This document shows, in pieces, positions 1 to 8,584 of a stretch of 64,000 bases of DNA (the first letter of the stretch is position 1; every line of letters begins with the position of its first letter). A program made the position numbers and the translations under genes. Origin of the DNA: Brooklawnia cerclae. Its GTDB lineage: Bacteria > Actinomycetota > Actinomycetes > Propionibacteriales > Propionibacteriaceae. The notes below the pieces were generated by a model. It was not told where the DNA came from. It searched no databases and saw nothing but the letters and a program-made list of their open reading frames with translations. The stretch is taken from positions 62,001 through 126,000 of the forward strand of contig NZ_JAAMOZ010000005.1 in assembly GCF_011758645.1 (NCBI RefSeq), given 5' to 3'.

Positions 1-42
1 CCACACCGCGTGCCGCGGCACGCCAGGCGAGGAGCAGACGCA

Positions 43-330
43 GTGCCGGAATCGAAGGTCCGCAAGGAGGCCGCGGAGAAGAAGGTCGACAAGCGTAAGC
101 GGGAGCGCGGCGAGAAACGTACGAAGTCGCGCGCACGCATGGCGATGAGCACCCGCGACTGGGTTCCGTGGGTGTTCGTCCCCCTCGGCCTGATCGGCGT
201 GCTGTGGCTGATCGTCTTCTACATCGCGGGCAACCGCGTGCCCGTCATGCAGGACCTCAGCAACTGGAACTACCTGATCGGCCTGGGCCTCATCGCCGCG
301 TCGTTCGCGTTCGCCACGCTCTGGAAGTAG
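43..330 (+). CDS. crgA: Cell division protein CrgA
   Basis: CrgA is a small inner-membrane protein that helps assemble the actinobacterial divisome (FtsZ and FtsI partners) at the septum. The 95-residue product has a very basic, Lys/Arg-rich N-terminal tail (about residues 1-35). Two membrane helices follow: one around WVPWVFVPLGLIGVLWLIVF and one around YLIGLGLIAASFAFATLW, with the conserved NWNYLIGLGL motif at the start of the second. This matches the usual length and layout of the family. I chose the GTG at 43 because GAGGAG lies at 29-34 with good spacing; the frame is open further upstream but would add an atypical head. It converges on mrpG with only 7 nt between stop codons. Confidence 0.93.
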   Translation: MPESKVRKEAAEKKVDKRKRERGEKRTKSRARMAMSTRDWVPWVFVPLGLIGVLWLIVFYIAGNRVPVMQDLSNWNYLIGLGLIAASFAFATLWK

Positions 331-337
331 CGCCCGG

Positions 338-724
338 TCAGCCCGCGCCCGGCCGCTCGTCCTCGTCGGCGGTGATCTCGCGGGCCGCCCGCTCGATGTC
401 GTCGGTGTACTCGTCGACGACGAGCGCGCTGGTGTTCACGCGTCCCAGCCGATAGGCCGCACGTCCGAGCATGTGCGCCGAGATCGGCGCCACGATCATC
501 TGCAGGGCCACCACCAGCGCGAGCGTGGCGGCGACCCGGGGCCGCTGCATGACCGCGGCGAGGCCCAGGCACATGAGGGTGAGCCCCAGCACCTGGGGCT
601 TCGTAGCCGCGTGCATCCTCGCGAACATCGAGGCGAGCCGCACCATCCCGACGGCGGTGATGAGCGTCAGGCTCGTGCCGACGGCGATCAACGCCACCCC
701 CACCACCTGCAGCCAGCCGATCAT
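338..724 (-). CDS. mrpG: Mrp Na+/H+ antiporter subunit G
   Basis: Small integral-membrane subunit (MnhG/PhaG family) of the multisubunit monovalent cation/proton antiporter, which exports Na+ in exchange for protons. The 128-residue product has three predicted helices, around residues 4-26, 44-60 and 66-84. It carries the family-typical segment ASMFARMHAATKPQVLG. The C-terminus is acidic and cytoplasmic. The ATG at 724 overlaps the mrpF stop by 4 nt, which fixes the start and implies translational coupling. It is the last gene of the mrp operon and converges on crgA almost without a gap; no terminator hairpin is visible. Confidence 0.92.
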   Translation of the reverse strand: MIGWLQVVGVALIAVGTSLTLITAVGMVRLASMFARMHAATKPQVLGLTLMCLGLAAVMQRPRVAATLALVVALQMIVAPISAHMLGRAAYRLGRVNTSALVVDEYTDDIERAAREITADEDERPGAG

Positions 725-1092
725 GAGGCATCCTCCTCGTCCTCGGCATCGGGATGCACCGGCGGAGCCGCCTCGTCCAGCATCGACTCCGGGATGGCGG
801 CGACCTCCTCGCGGCTGAGCATGCGTCCCTCGCCGATCGCCTCGGCCTGCGAGAAACGGGCGATCACCGTGGAACCCAGGAACCCGACCGCCGCGAACAC
901 GACGAGCAGGGGCAGCAGGTCGACCCGCCCGGTCAGGGCCATGACGACGACCACGATCCCGACCGCGGCCGAGGTCATGACGTCCAGCCCGACAGCCCGG
1001 TCGAGATTGGACGGCCCCCGTTCCAGCCGGACCAGGACGAGGGCCATCGCGACGACCAGGGCCCCCAGGCAGATGTACAGCACCGTGATCAT
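721..1092 (-). CDS. mrpF: Mrp Na+/H+ antiporter subunit F
   Basis: MnhF/PhaF-type subunit of the Mrp antiporter. The 123-residue product has three membrane helices (about residues 3-20, 36-55 and 60-80), including the motif RGPSNLDRAVGLDVMTSAAVG that marks the family. A roughly 40-residue acidic cytoplasmic tail rich in Asp and Glu extends beyond the usual MrpF length of about 90 residues. Start and stop overlap mrpE and mrpG by 4 nt each. In characterised Mrp systems all subunits are needed for activity, so it very likely acts only as part of the complex encoded here. Confidence 0.92.
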   Translation of the reverse strand: MITVLYICLGALVVAMALVLVRLERGPSNLDRAVGLDVMTSAAVGIVVVVMALTGRVDLLPLLVVFAAVGFLGSTVIARFSQAEAIGEGRMLSREEVAAIPESMLDEAAPPVHPDAEDEEDAS

Positions 1093-1655
1093 GAGCCGTC
1101 CTCCCCACCGAGCAGGCCGGCGTCCACGAGTTCGGACCGGGTGGCGAAGGCACGCAGCAGGCGCTCCTCCTGGTCGAGGACACGCTGGTGCGCCTCCTCC
1201 AGCGCCTCGTCACCCTCGGCGACGTCGAACACGTGGATGTAGAGGATCCCGGTGAGCCGGTGCGCGTCGATGACGATGGAACCGGGGACCAGAGCGGTGA
1301 ACCCGGCCGTCGCGGCCAGGAACGCGTCCGAGTGGGCACGCGTCTGGACGCGGATGATCGCCTCGCGCGGCGTCCGGCCCGAGAAGATCACCGCGACGAT
1401 GTGCGCGGAGGCCTCCACGACGTCCCACGCGAACCGGGCCATCAGGCGCGCCGTGGCCACCGGACGCACGGTCAGCCGCCGCCGGGGGCCCCGGGGCATC
1501 GGCACCAGCCACGTGATCAGCAGGGCCAGGACGATGCCGGCGACGAGGTTCCCCCAGCTGAGGTCCCCCCACAGCAGAACCCACATGATCGTCAGGAGGA
1601 CGACGGCCAGCGGCGAGACGGATCGCCTCGTCGGGCGGACGCTGGTGGCGTTCAT
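1089..1655 (-). CDS. mrpE: Mrp Na+/H+ antiporter subunit E
   Basis: MnhE/PhaE-family subunit of the Mrp complex. The 188-residue product has a basic N-terminus, two or three hydrophobic helices (about residues 14-50) including the motif LWGDLSWGNLVAGIVLALL, and a C-terminal soluble part with the conserved stretch LVPGSIVIDAHRLTGILYIHVFD. Length and domain order fit the family. It overlaps both mrpD upstream and mrpF downstream by 4 nt. No separate promoter is visible, so expression should follow the operon promoter in front of mrpA. Confidence 0.92.
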   Translation of the reverse strand: MNATSVRPTRRSVSPLAVVLLTIMWVLLWGDLSWGNLVAGIVLALLITWLVPMPRGPRRRLTVRPVATARLMARFAWDVVEASAHIVAVIFSGRTPREAIIRVQTRAHSDAFLAATAGFTALVPGSIVIDAHRLTGILYIHVFDVAEGDEALEEAHQRVLDQEERLLRAFATRSELVDAGLLGGEDGS

Positions 1656-3265
1656 CGTGGGCCCGCCTCCTGGGTGGGGGTGGGCAGCGGGGCGACGGCC
1701 TCGGGAGTGGGCATCGCCGAAGCACCGTCCTCGGTCTCGGTGTGCGATTCACCGGTGCCCCGCTCGGCATCCGGCAGGACGGCCAGCACGTAGGCGCTCA
1801 GCCCGCTCAACTCGCGCGACGCCTCGTCGGCGTAACGGTAGATGGGGCCCGCGAACACGGTGAGCGCCAGCGACGCGGCCACCAGCGCGGCGGTCGAACC
1901 GGTCATCGTCGCCGGCACCCTCGGCCTGTCGACGTGCTCGGACGACGGCTGCCAGAAGGCCATGTTCCAGGCCCGCAGCAGCGCGTACAGGGTCAGCAGC
2001 GAGGTCACCAGGCCCCCGGCGACCAGGGTCCAGTCGAGGGCCCCGCCGGCCAGCGCCGATGCCCGGATCAGGCCGGTCTTGGCCACGAAGCCCGACAGCG
2101 GCGGCACACCCCCCAGGTTCAGGGCGGGGATGAGATACAGCGCCGCCAGGAGCGGCCAGGTTCTCAGCAGGCCGCCGAGCTTCACGAGCGAGGTACTGCC
2201 CCCTACCCTCTCCATCAGCCCGCTGACGAGGAACAACGCCGTCTGGACGATGATGTGGTGGGCGGTGTAGAAGATGGCCGCCGCCAGGCCGGCGTCCGAC
2301 CCGATGCCGACGCCCCAGAGCATGAACCCGATGTGGGAGACCAGCGTGAACGACAGCAGCCGCTTGATGTCGTTCTGCGCGACGGCCCCCAGGATGCCGA
2401 CGACCATCGTCGCCAGACCGACCAGCAGCAGCGCACCGTTCAGCTCCGAGTCGGGGAACAGCAGGGTCTGCGTCCGGATGATGGCGTAGATGCCCACCTT
2501 CGTGAGCAGCCCCGCGAACACCGCGGTGACAGGGGCGGGGGCCGTGGGGTAGGAGTCGGGCAGCCACGCGGACAACGGGAAGACGGCCGCCTTCACCCCG
2601 AACGCCACCAGCAGCAGCACCTGGATCACGTGGGCCGCCCCGGGGTCGATCTGCGGCAGCCGGATGGCCAGCTGGGCCATGTTCACCGTGCCCGTCGCCG
2701 CGTAGACGGCCGCCAGCGCGACCAGGAACACCACCGAGGAGACCAGGCTCACCACCACGTAGACCGCGCCCGAGCGCATGCGGTCGCGCGTCCCACCGAG
2801 GGTGATGAGCACGAAGCTGGCCACGAGCAGGATCTCGAAGCCCACGTAGAGGTTGAACAGGTCCCCGGTGAGGAACGCGTTGGACACGCCTGCCGACAGC
2901 ACCAGGAAGGTCGGCTGATACACCGCCAGCGGCAGCTTCATGGTCTCGCCGAGATCCTGCGTGGCCGAGTAGACCAGGACGCACAACGTCACGAACACCG
3001 ACACCAGCAGCATGAGCGCGCTGAGCCGGTCGGCCACCAGGGTGATCCCGACCGGGGCCGACCATCCGCCGACGTCCAGGGTCACCGGGCCGTCGAGGCT
3101 GAGCCGGACGATGAGCGCCGCGTCGAGCAACACGATCCCGAGCGCCGCGAACGACACGATCCGCTGCGCGGTGTGGCGTCCCGCGAGCAACAATGTGAGC
3201 GCGGCGCCGACGAACGGTACGAGCACCGGGATGCCGAGCACCCACTCCCAGTCGGCGGCGTTCAT
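1652..3265 (-). CDS. mrpD: Mrp Na+/H+ antiporter subunit D (NuoN/NuoM-like)
   Basis: Large proton-translocating subunit homologous to the antiporter-like subunits of respiratory complex I. The 537-residue protein has about 14 membrane helices. Family signatures include a Glu in the helix containing LFNLYVGFEILL, the Lys-bearing segment AFGVKAAVFPLSAWLPDSYPTAP, and the His-rich helix with SHIGFMLWGVGIG and TAHHIIVQTALFLVSG. A Pro/Thr/Glu-rich tail of about 40 residues at the C-terminus is unusual and probably cytosolic. The start overlaps the mrpC stop by 4 nt and the stop overlaps mrpE by 4 nt. Confidence 0.94.
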   Translation of the reverse strand: MNAADWEWVLGIPVLVPFVGAALTLLLAGRHTAQRIVSFAALGIVLLDAALIVRLSLDGPVTLDVGGWSAPVGITLVADRLSALMLLVSVFVTLCVLVYSATQDLGETMKLPLAVYQPTFLVLSAGVSNAFLTGDLFNLYVGFEILLVASFVLITLGGTRDRMRSGAVYVVVSLVSSVVFLVALAAVYAATGTVNMAQLAIRLPQIDPGAAHVIQVLLLVAFGVKAAVFPLSAWLPDSYPTAPAPVTAVFAGLLTKVGIYAIIRTQTLLFPDSELNGALLLVGLATMVVGILGAVAQNDIKRLLSFTLVSHIGFMLWGVGIGSDAGLAAAIFYTAHHIIVQTALFLVSGLMERVGGSTSLVKLGGLLRTWPLLAALYLIPALNLGGVPPLSGFVAKTGLIRASALAGGALDWTLVAGGLVTSLLTLYALLRAWNMAFWQPSSEHVDRPRVPATMTGSTAALVAASLALTVFAGPIYRYADEASRELSGLSAYVLAVLPDAERGTGESHTETEDGASAMPTPEAVAPLPTPTQEAGPR

Positions 3266-3744
3266 CGGTCGTCCACCTCCGCCCCGGGCATGTCCTCGGT
3301 CTCGTCGTAGACCGTCGCCGCCTGTTCGTCGAGCGTGGCGCCCGAGTCGTCGGTGACGCGGTCGGAGACGACGTCACGGGCGGCGTCGATCGCGATCCGG
3401 CGGTCCTCACGGTCGTCCTGCACCTCGTCGTTGCCGTTGAGCTGCCACGAGCGGTACGACATCGCGAGGATGAACGCGGTGAGGGCCAGGCCGATGACGA
3501 TCGCGGTGAGCACCATGGCCTGCGGCAACGGGTCGGCCATCTCGTCCACCTCGGACTGGCCGATGATCGGGGGCAGGCCCGCTCGTCCGCCGGCGAGCAG
3601 GAACAGCATGTTGACGCCGTAGGTGATGAGCCCGCTGCCGATCACGATGCGACTCAGCGAGCGCTCCAGGACCAGGACCACTCCCGCCCCGACGAGGACG
3701 GCCACCAGGACGAGCAGGGCCAGCGAGGGTGCCATCTCGATCAT
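3262..3744 (-). CDS. mrpC: Mrp Na+/H+ antiporter subunit C (NuoK-like)
   Basis: NuoK-like subunit of the Mrp complex with three membrane helices (about residues 5-25, 30-50 and 75-95). The motif GSGLITYGVNMLFLL and the conserved segment DPLPQAMVLTAIVIGLALTAF identify the family. At 160 residues it is longer than the usual 110-125 because of an acidic, Asp/Glu-rich tail of about 60 residues. Similar acidic tails occur on MrpF and MrpD here, so the complex may have an unusually acidic cytoplasmic face. It overlaps mrpA upstream and mrpD downstream by 4 nt. Confidence 0.93.
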   Translation of the reverse strand: MIEMAPSLALLVLVAVLVGAGVVLVLERSLSRIVIGSGLITYGVNMLFLLAGGRAGLPPIIGQSEVDEMADPLPQAMVLTAIVIGLALTAFILAMSYRSWQLNGNDEVQDDREDRRIAIDAARDVVSDRVTDDSGATLDEQAATVYDETEDMPGAEVDDR

Positions 3745-6700
3745 GGCGTCACCTCCTGGTCGTCGCGCCGTGGGCCTGCCTCACCGCGCCGCATGCCGGC
3801 GACCAGTTCGACCTCCTCGCGTGCGGGCCTGCGGTCGTCGTGGGCCACCTCGGGAACCGACGACCCCGAGGCCTCGGCCCGGCGGTCGAGTTCCGCACCG
3901 AGGCTGGTCAGGATGTCGAGCACGAGGCCCACGACGACGAGGTAGACGCCGATGTCGAAGAACAGCGCGGTCGCCAGGTGGACCTCGTGGAACACCGGGA
4001 GCACGAGGTCGAAGACGGTCGTCTGCAGGATCGTGCCGCCGAACGCGACCGGGACGAGCGCGGCCGTGGTCGCGACGGCCATGCCGAGGCCCAGGAGCAG
4101 GCCGGGACGCACGCGCGCGGCCAACCCGAGCTCGAACCGCCCGCCGGCGAGGTAGCGGATGATCAGCGCGATGCCCGCGAGGATGCCGCCCGCGAAGCCC
4201 CCACCAGGGTTGTTGTGCCCGCTCAGCAGCAGGAACAGCGAGAACAGGAGCAAGGGGTGGAAGATCATCCGGGTGCCGATCTCGAAGATCAGGGAGCGCC
4301 GGACGGGGGCCAGCGTCCCGCTCGCGCTGAGCCAGGTGCGTCCCCGCCCGCCCGGCTCGGAGGCCTCCCCCGGTCGGTGCACCCGTACCGGCTCCCCCAG
4401 GGCACCCGGATGGCTCCGGTCGCCGCCCCACACCGCGTGCTTGAACAGGGCGGCGGCGAAGGCCGACCGGGGATCGGCGATCCGGCCACGTTCACGCAGG
4501 AAGACCAGGGAGGCCACACCGGTCGCGGCGGCGAGCAGCACGGAGATCTCGCCGATCGTGTCCCAGGCACGGGTGTCGACGAGCGTCACGTTGACGATGT
4601 TGCGGCCGTAGCCGAAGGTGAGCACCTCGTCCGGGTAGTGGACGGTGACCGGCTCGTGCACCCTGGCCGAGGCCGCGATCCACCCGATCAGCGCGACCGA
4701 GGTGCCGACGAGCGCGCCGACCAGGACCCGCCCGACCCGGGACGACCGCCAGGGCCGGTTGGAGAAGTACGGCGGGAGCCTTCTCAGGACGAGGACGAAG
4801 ACGACCAGGGTGACGGTCTCCACGAGCACCTGGGTCAGCGCGAGGTCGGGGGCACCCTGGAGGGCGAAGAGCAGGGCTGTGCTGTAGCCGATGAACGCGG
4901 TCAGCATCACGGCCTTCATGCGCCGCCGCGACCGGACGACCAGCACGGCGGCCACGCACGACACGACGACGATGCCCGCCTGCAACGGCGAGTCCCACAG
5001 TCGCAGCCCGACGAGGGTCGGCACCTCACCCGTGACGACGACCAGGGCGACGGCCCCGACCATCGTGAGGAGCATCACCGTGAGGTAGCCGGGCAGTGAG
5101 CCGGTCTGGACACGGGCCGTGACGTCGGCCGACCAGACGTTCAGGCCGCGGGTCATCGCGCGGAACGCGTCGTCCGCACTGGGGACACGGCTCGTGACCC
5201 GGTCACCGGAACGCCCCGGGTGAAGACGATCGCGGAACGCGAAGAGCAGACCACCGAGCACGAGGATGGCGGCCGTGGCCACGACCGGGACGCCCAACCC
5301 GCTCCACAGTGCCAGGTGGCCGGGCTCGCCCGGATAGGTGTCGGCGTGGGGAGCCGTGAACCGCTCGAGGAGCCCGGGGACGAGCCCCGCGGCGAGGCTG
5401 CCGGTGGCGAGCACGGCGACCGGTAGTTGCAGTCTCGGATCGGCATGGGTGTGCGGGCTGGGTGGGACGCCGGGCTTGTCGGCGAAGGCGCCCCACCAGA
5501 ACCGGAGCGAGTAGGCCACCGTCATCACCGAGCCCAGGCACACGACCAGCAGCACCGGCGGATTGCTCTCGAAGGCGGCCAGCGCGGCTTCCTTGCCTAC
5601 GTAACCGAGCATCGGCGGCAGCCCGGCCATCGACGCGACGGCCAGCGTCGCGAATCCCGCCAGCCAGGGCATTCGGCGTCCGACCCCCGACAGCTCGCGC
5701 AGGTCGCGAGTGCCGAGCTCGTGGTCGATGACGCCGACGACCAGGAAGAGCGTCGCCTTGAACATCGCGTGAGCCACCAGCATGGCCAACCCGGCGAGCG
5801 CGGCGGCCCGCTCCCCGATGCCGACGAGGACGACGATGAAGCCGAGCTGCGACACGGTCCCGAAGGCGAGCAGGAGCTTGAGGTCGTGCTGGCTCAATGC
5901 GCGGTAGCCGCCCAGCAGCATCGTCGTCAGGCCGACCACCACCACGACCGGACGCCACCCCGGCACGTCGGCGAAGCCCGGCGCCAATCGGGCGACCAGG
6001 TAGATGCCCGCCTTCACCATGGCCGCCGCGTGGAGGTAGGCGCTGACCGGCGTCGGCGCCGCCATCGCGGCCGGCAGCCAGAAGTGGAACGGCACCTGGG
6101 CCGACTTGGACAGCGCGCCCAGCAGGATGAGGACCGCGGCCACCGGCACGTAGCCGGCCGGGGCGGCGGCGCCGAGGGTGCCCGCCGCGGCCGAGGCCAC
6201 GAGCTCCGACAGACGGAACGACCCGCCGTCGGTGACCCCCACCATGACGATCCCGGCCAGCATCGCGAGCCCGCCGAACGTGGTGACCGTGATCGCCTGC
6301 ATGGCCGCGCGGCGGGACGACTGCCGATCGTGATAATGGCCGATGAGCAGGAAGCTGAACACCGTCGTCAGCTCCCAGAACACGTACATCAGCAACGTAT
6401 TGTCGGCTGTGACAAGGCCGAACATAGCGCCGGCGAAGGCGACGAAGACGCCACCGAACCGACCGATCGCACTGGCACCACGCCCGAAGTACGCCCAGCA
6501 GTAGACGAGGATGACGGCACCGACCACGCCGACGATCAGCGCCATCAGCCAGCCCAGCATGTCCATCCGGAAGTCGAGGTCGAGCCCCAACTGCGGGATC
6601 CACGAGATGTGGCGGGTGGGCAGGTCGCCCGCCAGCACCGCAGGGGCCTGCAGAATCGTCCACACCGCCGTGGTGGCGGGCACGAGGGCCAGGACGCCGA

Positions 6701-6779
6701 ACCCGGCCCGTCCGAGCTTGCGCATCAGTATCGGGGCGACCATCGCTGCCAGCCAATGGAGGCACAGCAACTCGGTCAA
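3741..6779 (-). CDS. mrpA: Mrp Na+/H+ antiporter subunit A fused to subunit B
   Basis: The largest Mrp subunit, about 1012 residues. The N-terminal part (about 1-800) is NuoL-like with many helices and motifs such as YVFWELTTVFSFLLIGHY and KSAQVPFHFWLPAAMAAPTPVSAYLHAAAMVK. The C-terminal part, from about residue 828, is an MrpB domain (RRSLIFEIGTRMIFHP, then SGHNNPGGGFAGGILAG). No separate mrpB exists, so this is the A-B fusion seen in many actinobacteria. I chose the TTG at 6779: it is preceded by GGGGGGA at 6785-6791, lies downstream of a TAAACT -10 box at 6815-6820, and gives the usual N-terminus. The open frame extends upstream into lysS. An ATG at 6743 is a less likely alternative. Confidence 0.88.
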   Translation of the reverse strand: MTELLCLHWLAAMVAPILMRKLGRAGFGVLALVPATTAVWTILQAPAVLAGDLPTRHISWIPQLGLDLDFRMDMLGWLMALIVGVVGAVILVYCWAYFGRGASAIGRFGGVFVAFAGAMFGLVTADNTLLMYVFWELTTVFSFLLIGHYHDRQSSRRAAMQAITVTTFGGLAMLAGIVMVGVTDGGSFRLSELVASAAAGTLGAAAPAGYVPVAAVLILLGALSKSAQVPFHFWLPAAMAAPTPVSAYLHAAAMVKAGIYLVARLAPGFADVPGWRPVVVVVGLTTMLLGGYRALSQHDLKLLLAFGTVSQLGFIVVLVGIGERAAALAGLAMLVAHAMFKATLFLVVGVIDHELGTRDLRELSGVGRRMPWLAGFATLAVASMAGLPPMLGYVGKEAALAAFESNPPVLLVVCLGSVMTVAYSLRFWWGAFADKPGVPPSPHTHADPRLQLPVAVLATGSLAAGLVPGLLERFTAPHADTYPGEPGHLALWSGLGVPVVATAAILVLGGLLFAFRDRLHPGRSGDRVTSRVPSADDAFRAMTRGLNVWSADVTARVQTGSLPGYLTVMLLTMVGAVALVVVTGEVPTLVGLRLWDSPLQAGIVVVSCVAAVLVVRSRRRMKAVMLTAFIGYSTALLFALQGAPDLALTQVLVETVTLVVFVLVLRRLPPYFSNRPWRSSRVGRVLVGALVGTSVALIGWIAASARVHEPVTVHYPDEVLTFGYGRNIVNVTLVDTRAWDTIGEISVLLAAATGVASLVFLRERGRIADPRSAFAAALFKHAVWGGDRSHPGALGEPVRVHRPGEASEPGGRGRTWLSASGTLAPVRRSLIFEIGTRMIFHPLLLFSLFLLLSGHNNPGGGFAGGILAGIALIIRYLAGGRFELGLAARVRPGLLLGLGMAVATTAALVPVAFGGTILQTTVFDLVLPVFHEVHLATALFFDIGVYLVVVGLVLDILTSLGAELDRRAEASGSSVPEVAHDDRRPAREEVELVAGMRRGEAGPRRDDQEVTP

Positions 6780-6814
6780 CGGGGTCCCCCCAGGGTCTCG
6801 TGGTCGGTAGGCAT

Positions 6815-6820
6815 AGTTTA
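6815..6820 (-). promoter_or_regulatory. Candidate -10 box of the mrp operon
   Basis: TAAACT on the minus strand matches the actinobacterial -10 consensus TANNNT. It lies 36 nt before the chosen mrpA TTG start, leaving a leader of roughly 30 nt with a G-rich ribosome-binding site. TTGCGC at 6841-6846 could be a -35 box, but the spacer of 20 nt is long. The placement gives mrp a promoter of its own downstream of lysS. Confidence 0.5.
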
Positions 6821-6864
6821 CCGGACCGGCCCCTAGCGGCGCGCAACGATCGGAAAGGGCGGGA

Positions 6865-8394
6865 CTACTGCGGTCGGAGTAGGGGGAACAGGATCGTCTC
6901 CCGGATACCGGCATCGGTGAGCAGCATCAGCAGGCGATCCACGCCCATGCCCATGCCACCCATCGGCGGGGCACCCTGCTCGAGCGCCGCGAGGAAGTCC
7001 TCGTCCAGTTGCATGGCCTCGGGGTCGCCGGCGGCCGCAGCGAGCGACTGGGCGGTCAGTATCTCGCGCTGCACCACCGGGTCGATCAGCTCGCTGAAGC
7101 CGGTCGCGCGCTCCACCCCGCCGATGACGAGGTCCCACGCCTCGATGAGCCCCGGCTTCGACCGGTGCCTGCGGGCCAGCGGCTGGGCGACCTCCGGGAA
7201 GTCGCAGACGAAGGTCGGCTGCACGAGGTAGGGCTCGACGAGGTGCTCCAGCAGTTCCATGACGAGCTTGCCGTTGCCCCAGGCGGGATCCCACGCGACC
7301 TCGTGGGCGTCCGCGATCGCCCTCAGGTGCTCGACGGGGGTCTCCACCGTGATCTGCTCGCCGACCTTGTCGGACACCGCGTCGTAGACCGGGAGCCAGG
7401 CCCACTCCGCGTCCAGGTCGATCACCTGGCCGTCCGACCGCTCGATACGGTGCCGGTCGACGGCGTCGGCGGCGTCCAGGATTATCCGCTGGGTGAGGGC
7501 GGCGATCGTGAACTGATCACCCCAGCTCTGATAGGCCTCGAGCATGGTGAACTCGGCCGAGTGGGTGGAGTCGATTCCCTCGTTGCGGAAGATGCGCCCG
7601 ATCTCGTACACCCGGTCGGCGCCGCCGACCATCGCACGCTTGAGGAACAGCTCGAGGGCGATGCGCAACGTCATGTCGATGTCGAACGCGTTCAGGTGGG
7701 TCGTGAAGGGACGCGCGGCCGCGCCGCCGTGCACGAGTTGCAGGGTCGGCGTCTCGACCTCGAGGTAACCGTCGCGCTCCAGGGTGGCGCGAATGCTCCG
7801 GGTCACCGTCGACCGCATGCGAACCATGTCACGGGCCTCGGGGCGGACGATGAGGTCGGCATACCGCTCGCGGACGCGCGCCTCCTCCGACAGGTCCTTG
7901 TGCAGGGTGGGCAGCGGGCGAAGCGCCTTGGACGCCAGCCGCCACTGTGCGGCCATCACGGACAGCTCGCCACGGCGGGAGCTGATGACCCGGCCGCCGA
8001 CCCAGACGAAGTCACCGAGATCGACATCGGCCTTCCACGCGTCCAGCGCCTCCTGGCCGACCTCGGCCAGCGAGAGCATGACCTGCAGGCGGGTGCCCGA
8101 GTCGTCCGGGGTGAAGCCGTCCTGCAGGGTGGCGAAGCACAGCTTGCCGGTGTTGCGGACGAAGATGACCCGGCCGCCGACCGCGACGACGTCGCCGGTC
8201 TCCTCACCGGGCTGGAGGTGTGCCCAGCCGTCCCGGACCTGTGCCAGCGTGTGGTCGCGGCGCAGGTCGACGGGATAGGGCTCCACCCCGGCGTCCAGCA
8301 GCCGCTGCCGCTTCTCGCGTCGCACCAGCTGCTGTTCGGTCAGTTGGGGCTCGTCGGCAGGCGCCTGGGACGCCGTGGTCTGCGGTTCACTCAC
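6865..8394 (-). CDS. lysS: Lysyl-tRNA synthetase, class II
   Basis: Charges tRNA-Lys with lysine in the cytosol. The 509-residue protein has an N-terminal OB-fold anticodon-binding domain (about residues 55-185) and a class II catalytic core. Motif 2 is visible as [22 protein letters not shown] and motif 3 as [17 protein letters not shown] near the C-terminus. An extra N-terminal tail of about 20 residues is rich in Ala, Pro and Gln. The GTG at 8394 is supported by a leaderless promoter: TAGTCT ends 6 nt before it. The mrp operon begins 85 nt downstream on the same strand. Confidence 0.96.
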   Translation of the reverse strand: MSEPQTTASQAPADEPQLTEQQLVRREKRQRLLDAGVEPYPVDLRRDHTLAQVRDGWAHLQPGEETGDVVAVGGRVIFVRNTGKLCFATLQDGFTPDDSGTRLQVMLSLAEVGQEALDAWKADVDLGDFVWVGGRVISSRRGELSVMAAQWRLASKALRPLPTLHKDLSEEARVRERYADLIVRPEARDMVRMRSTVTRSIRATLERDGYLEVETPTLQLVHGGAAARPFTTHLNAFDIDMTLRIALELFLKRAMVGGADRVYEIGRIFRNEGIDSTHSAEFTMLEAYQSWGDQFTIAALTQRIILDAADAVDRHRIERSDGQVIDLDAEWAWLPVYDAVSDKVGEQITVETPVEHLRAIADAHEVAWDPAWGNGKLVMELLEHLVEPYLVQPTFVCDFPEVAQPLARRHRSKPGLIEAWDLVIGGVERATGFSELIDPVVQREILTAQSLAAAAGDPEAMQLDEDFLAALEQGAPPMGGMGMGVDRLLMLLTDAGIRETILFPLLRPQ

Positions 8395-8400
8395 CCGAAC

Positions 8401-8406
8401 AGACTA
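8401..8406 (-). promoter_or_regulatory. Leaderless -10 box of lysS
   Basis: TAGTCT on the minus strand is followed by 6 nt and then the GTG start of lysS. This is the classic leaderless arrangement in actinobacteria, where transcription begins at the first base of the start codon. No Shine-Dalgarno sequence precedes the GTG. Confidence 0.65.
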
Positions 8407-8502
8407 GCCGGGCGTGCCAGATCGATGGATCCGTGCGCCCGGCCCGGGCGGCATCGAAGGCGGCTCCCGCGGGCGGGGTGTCATTCACGCGGACGCCCGG
8501 TG

Positions 8503-8532
8503 CTCCCGCGGGCCGTGTGACGCCCGCGGGAG
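8503..8532 (-). terminator. Strong GC hairpin downstream of the DUF4862-like gene
   Basis: Perfect 11-bp inverted repeat: CTCCCGCGGGC at 8503-8513 pairs with GCCCGCGGGAG at 8522-8532 around an 8-nt loop. It lies 53 nt past the stop codon of the minus-strand gene at 8585-9490 and upstream of the lysS promoter, where a terminator is expected. There is no U-tract, as is common for high-GC actinobacteria. Confidence 0.6.
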
Positions 8533-8584
8533 ATCACGGCGCCCGCGCAGGCCGGGCGAGCCGCATACGCCCAGGGATCGCCGA

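Noticed and set aside
338-1339. Large minus-strand frame covering mrpE to mrpG
   Set aside because: Only its last 128 codons (from 724) match MrpG; the rest is an out-of-frame shadow of mrpE and mrpF.
6776-6814. Short upstream frame (12 codons from the ATG at 6814) whose TGA overlaps the mrpA TTG start
   Set aside because: Its ATG touches the -10 box TAAACT, so it would lie upstream of the expected transcription start. It could only be translated from read-through transcripts.
6780-6914. Longer N-terminus for MrpA starting at 6914
   Set aside because: It would start inside lysS, upstream of the likely promoter, and adds a Pro/Arg/Ser-rich segment foreign to the family.
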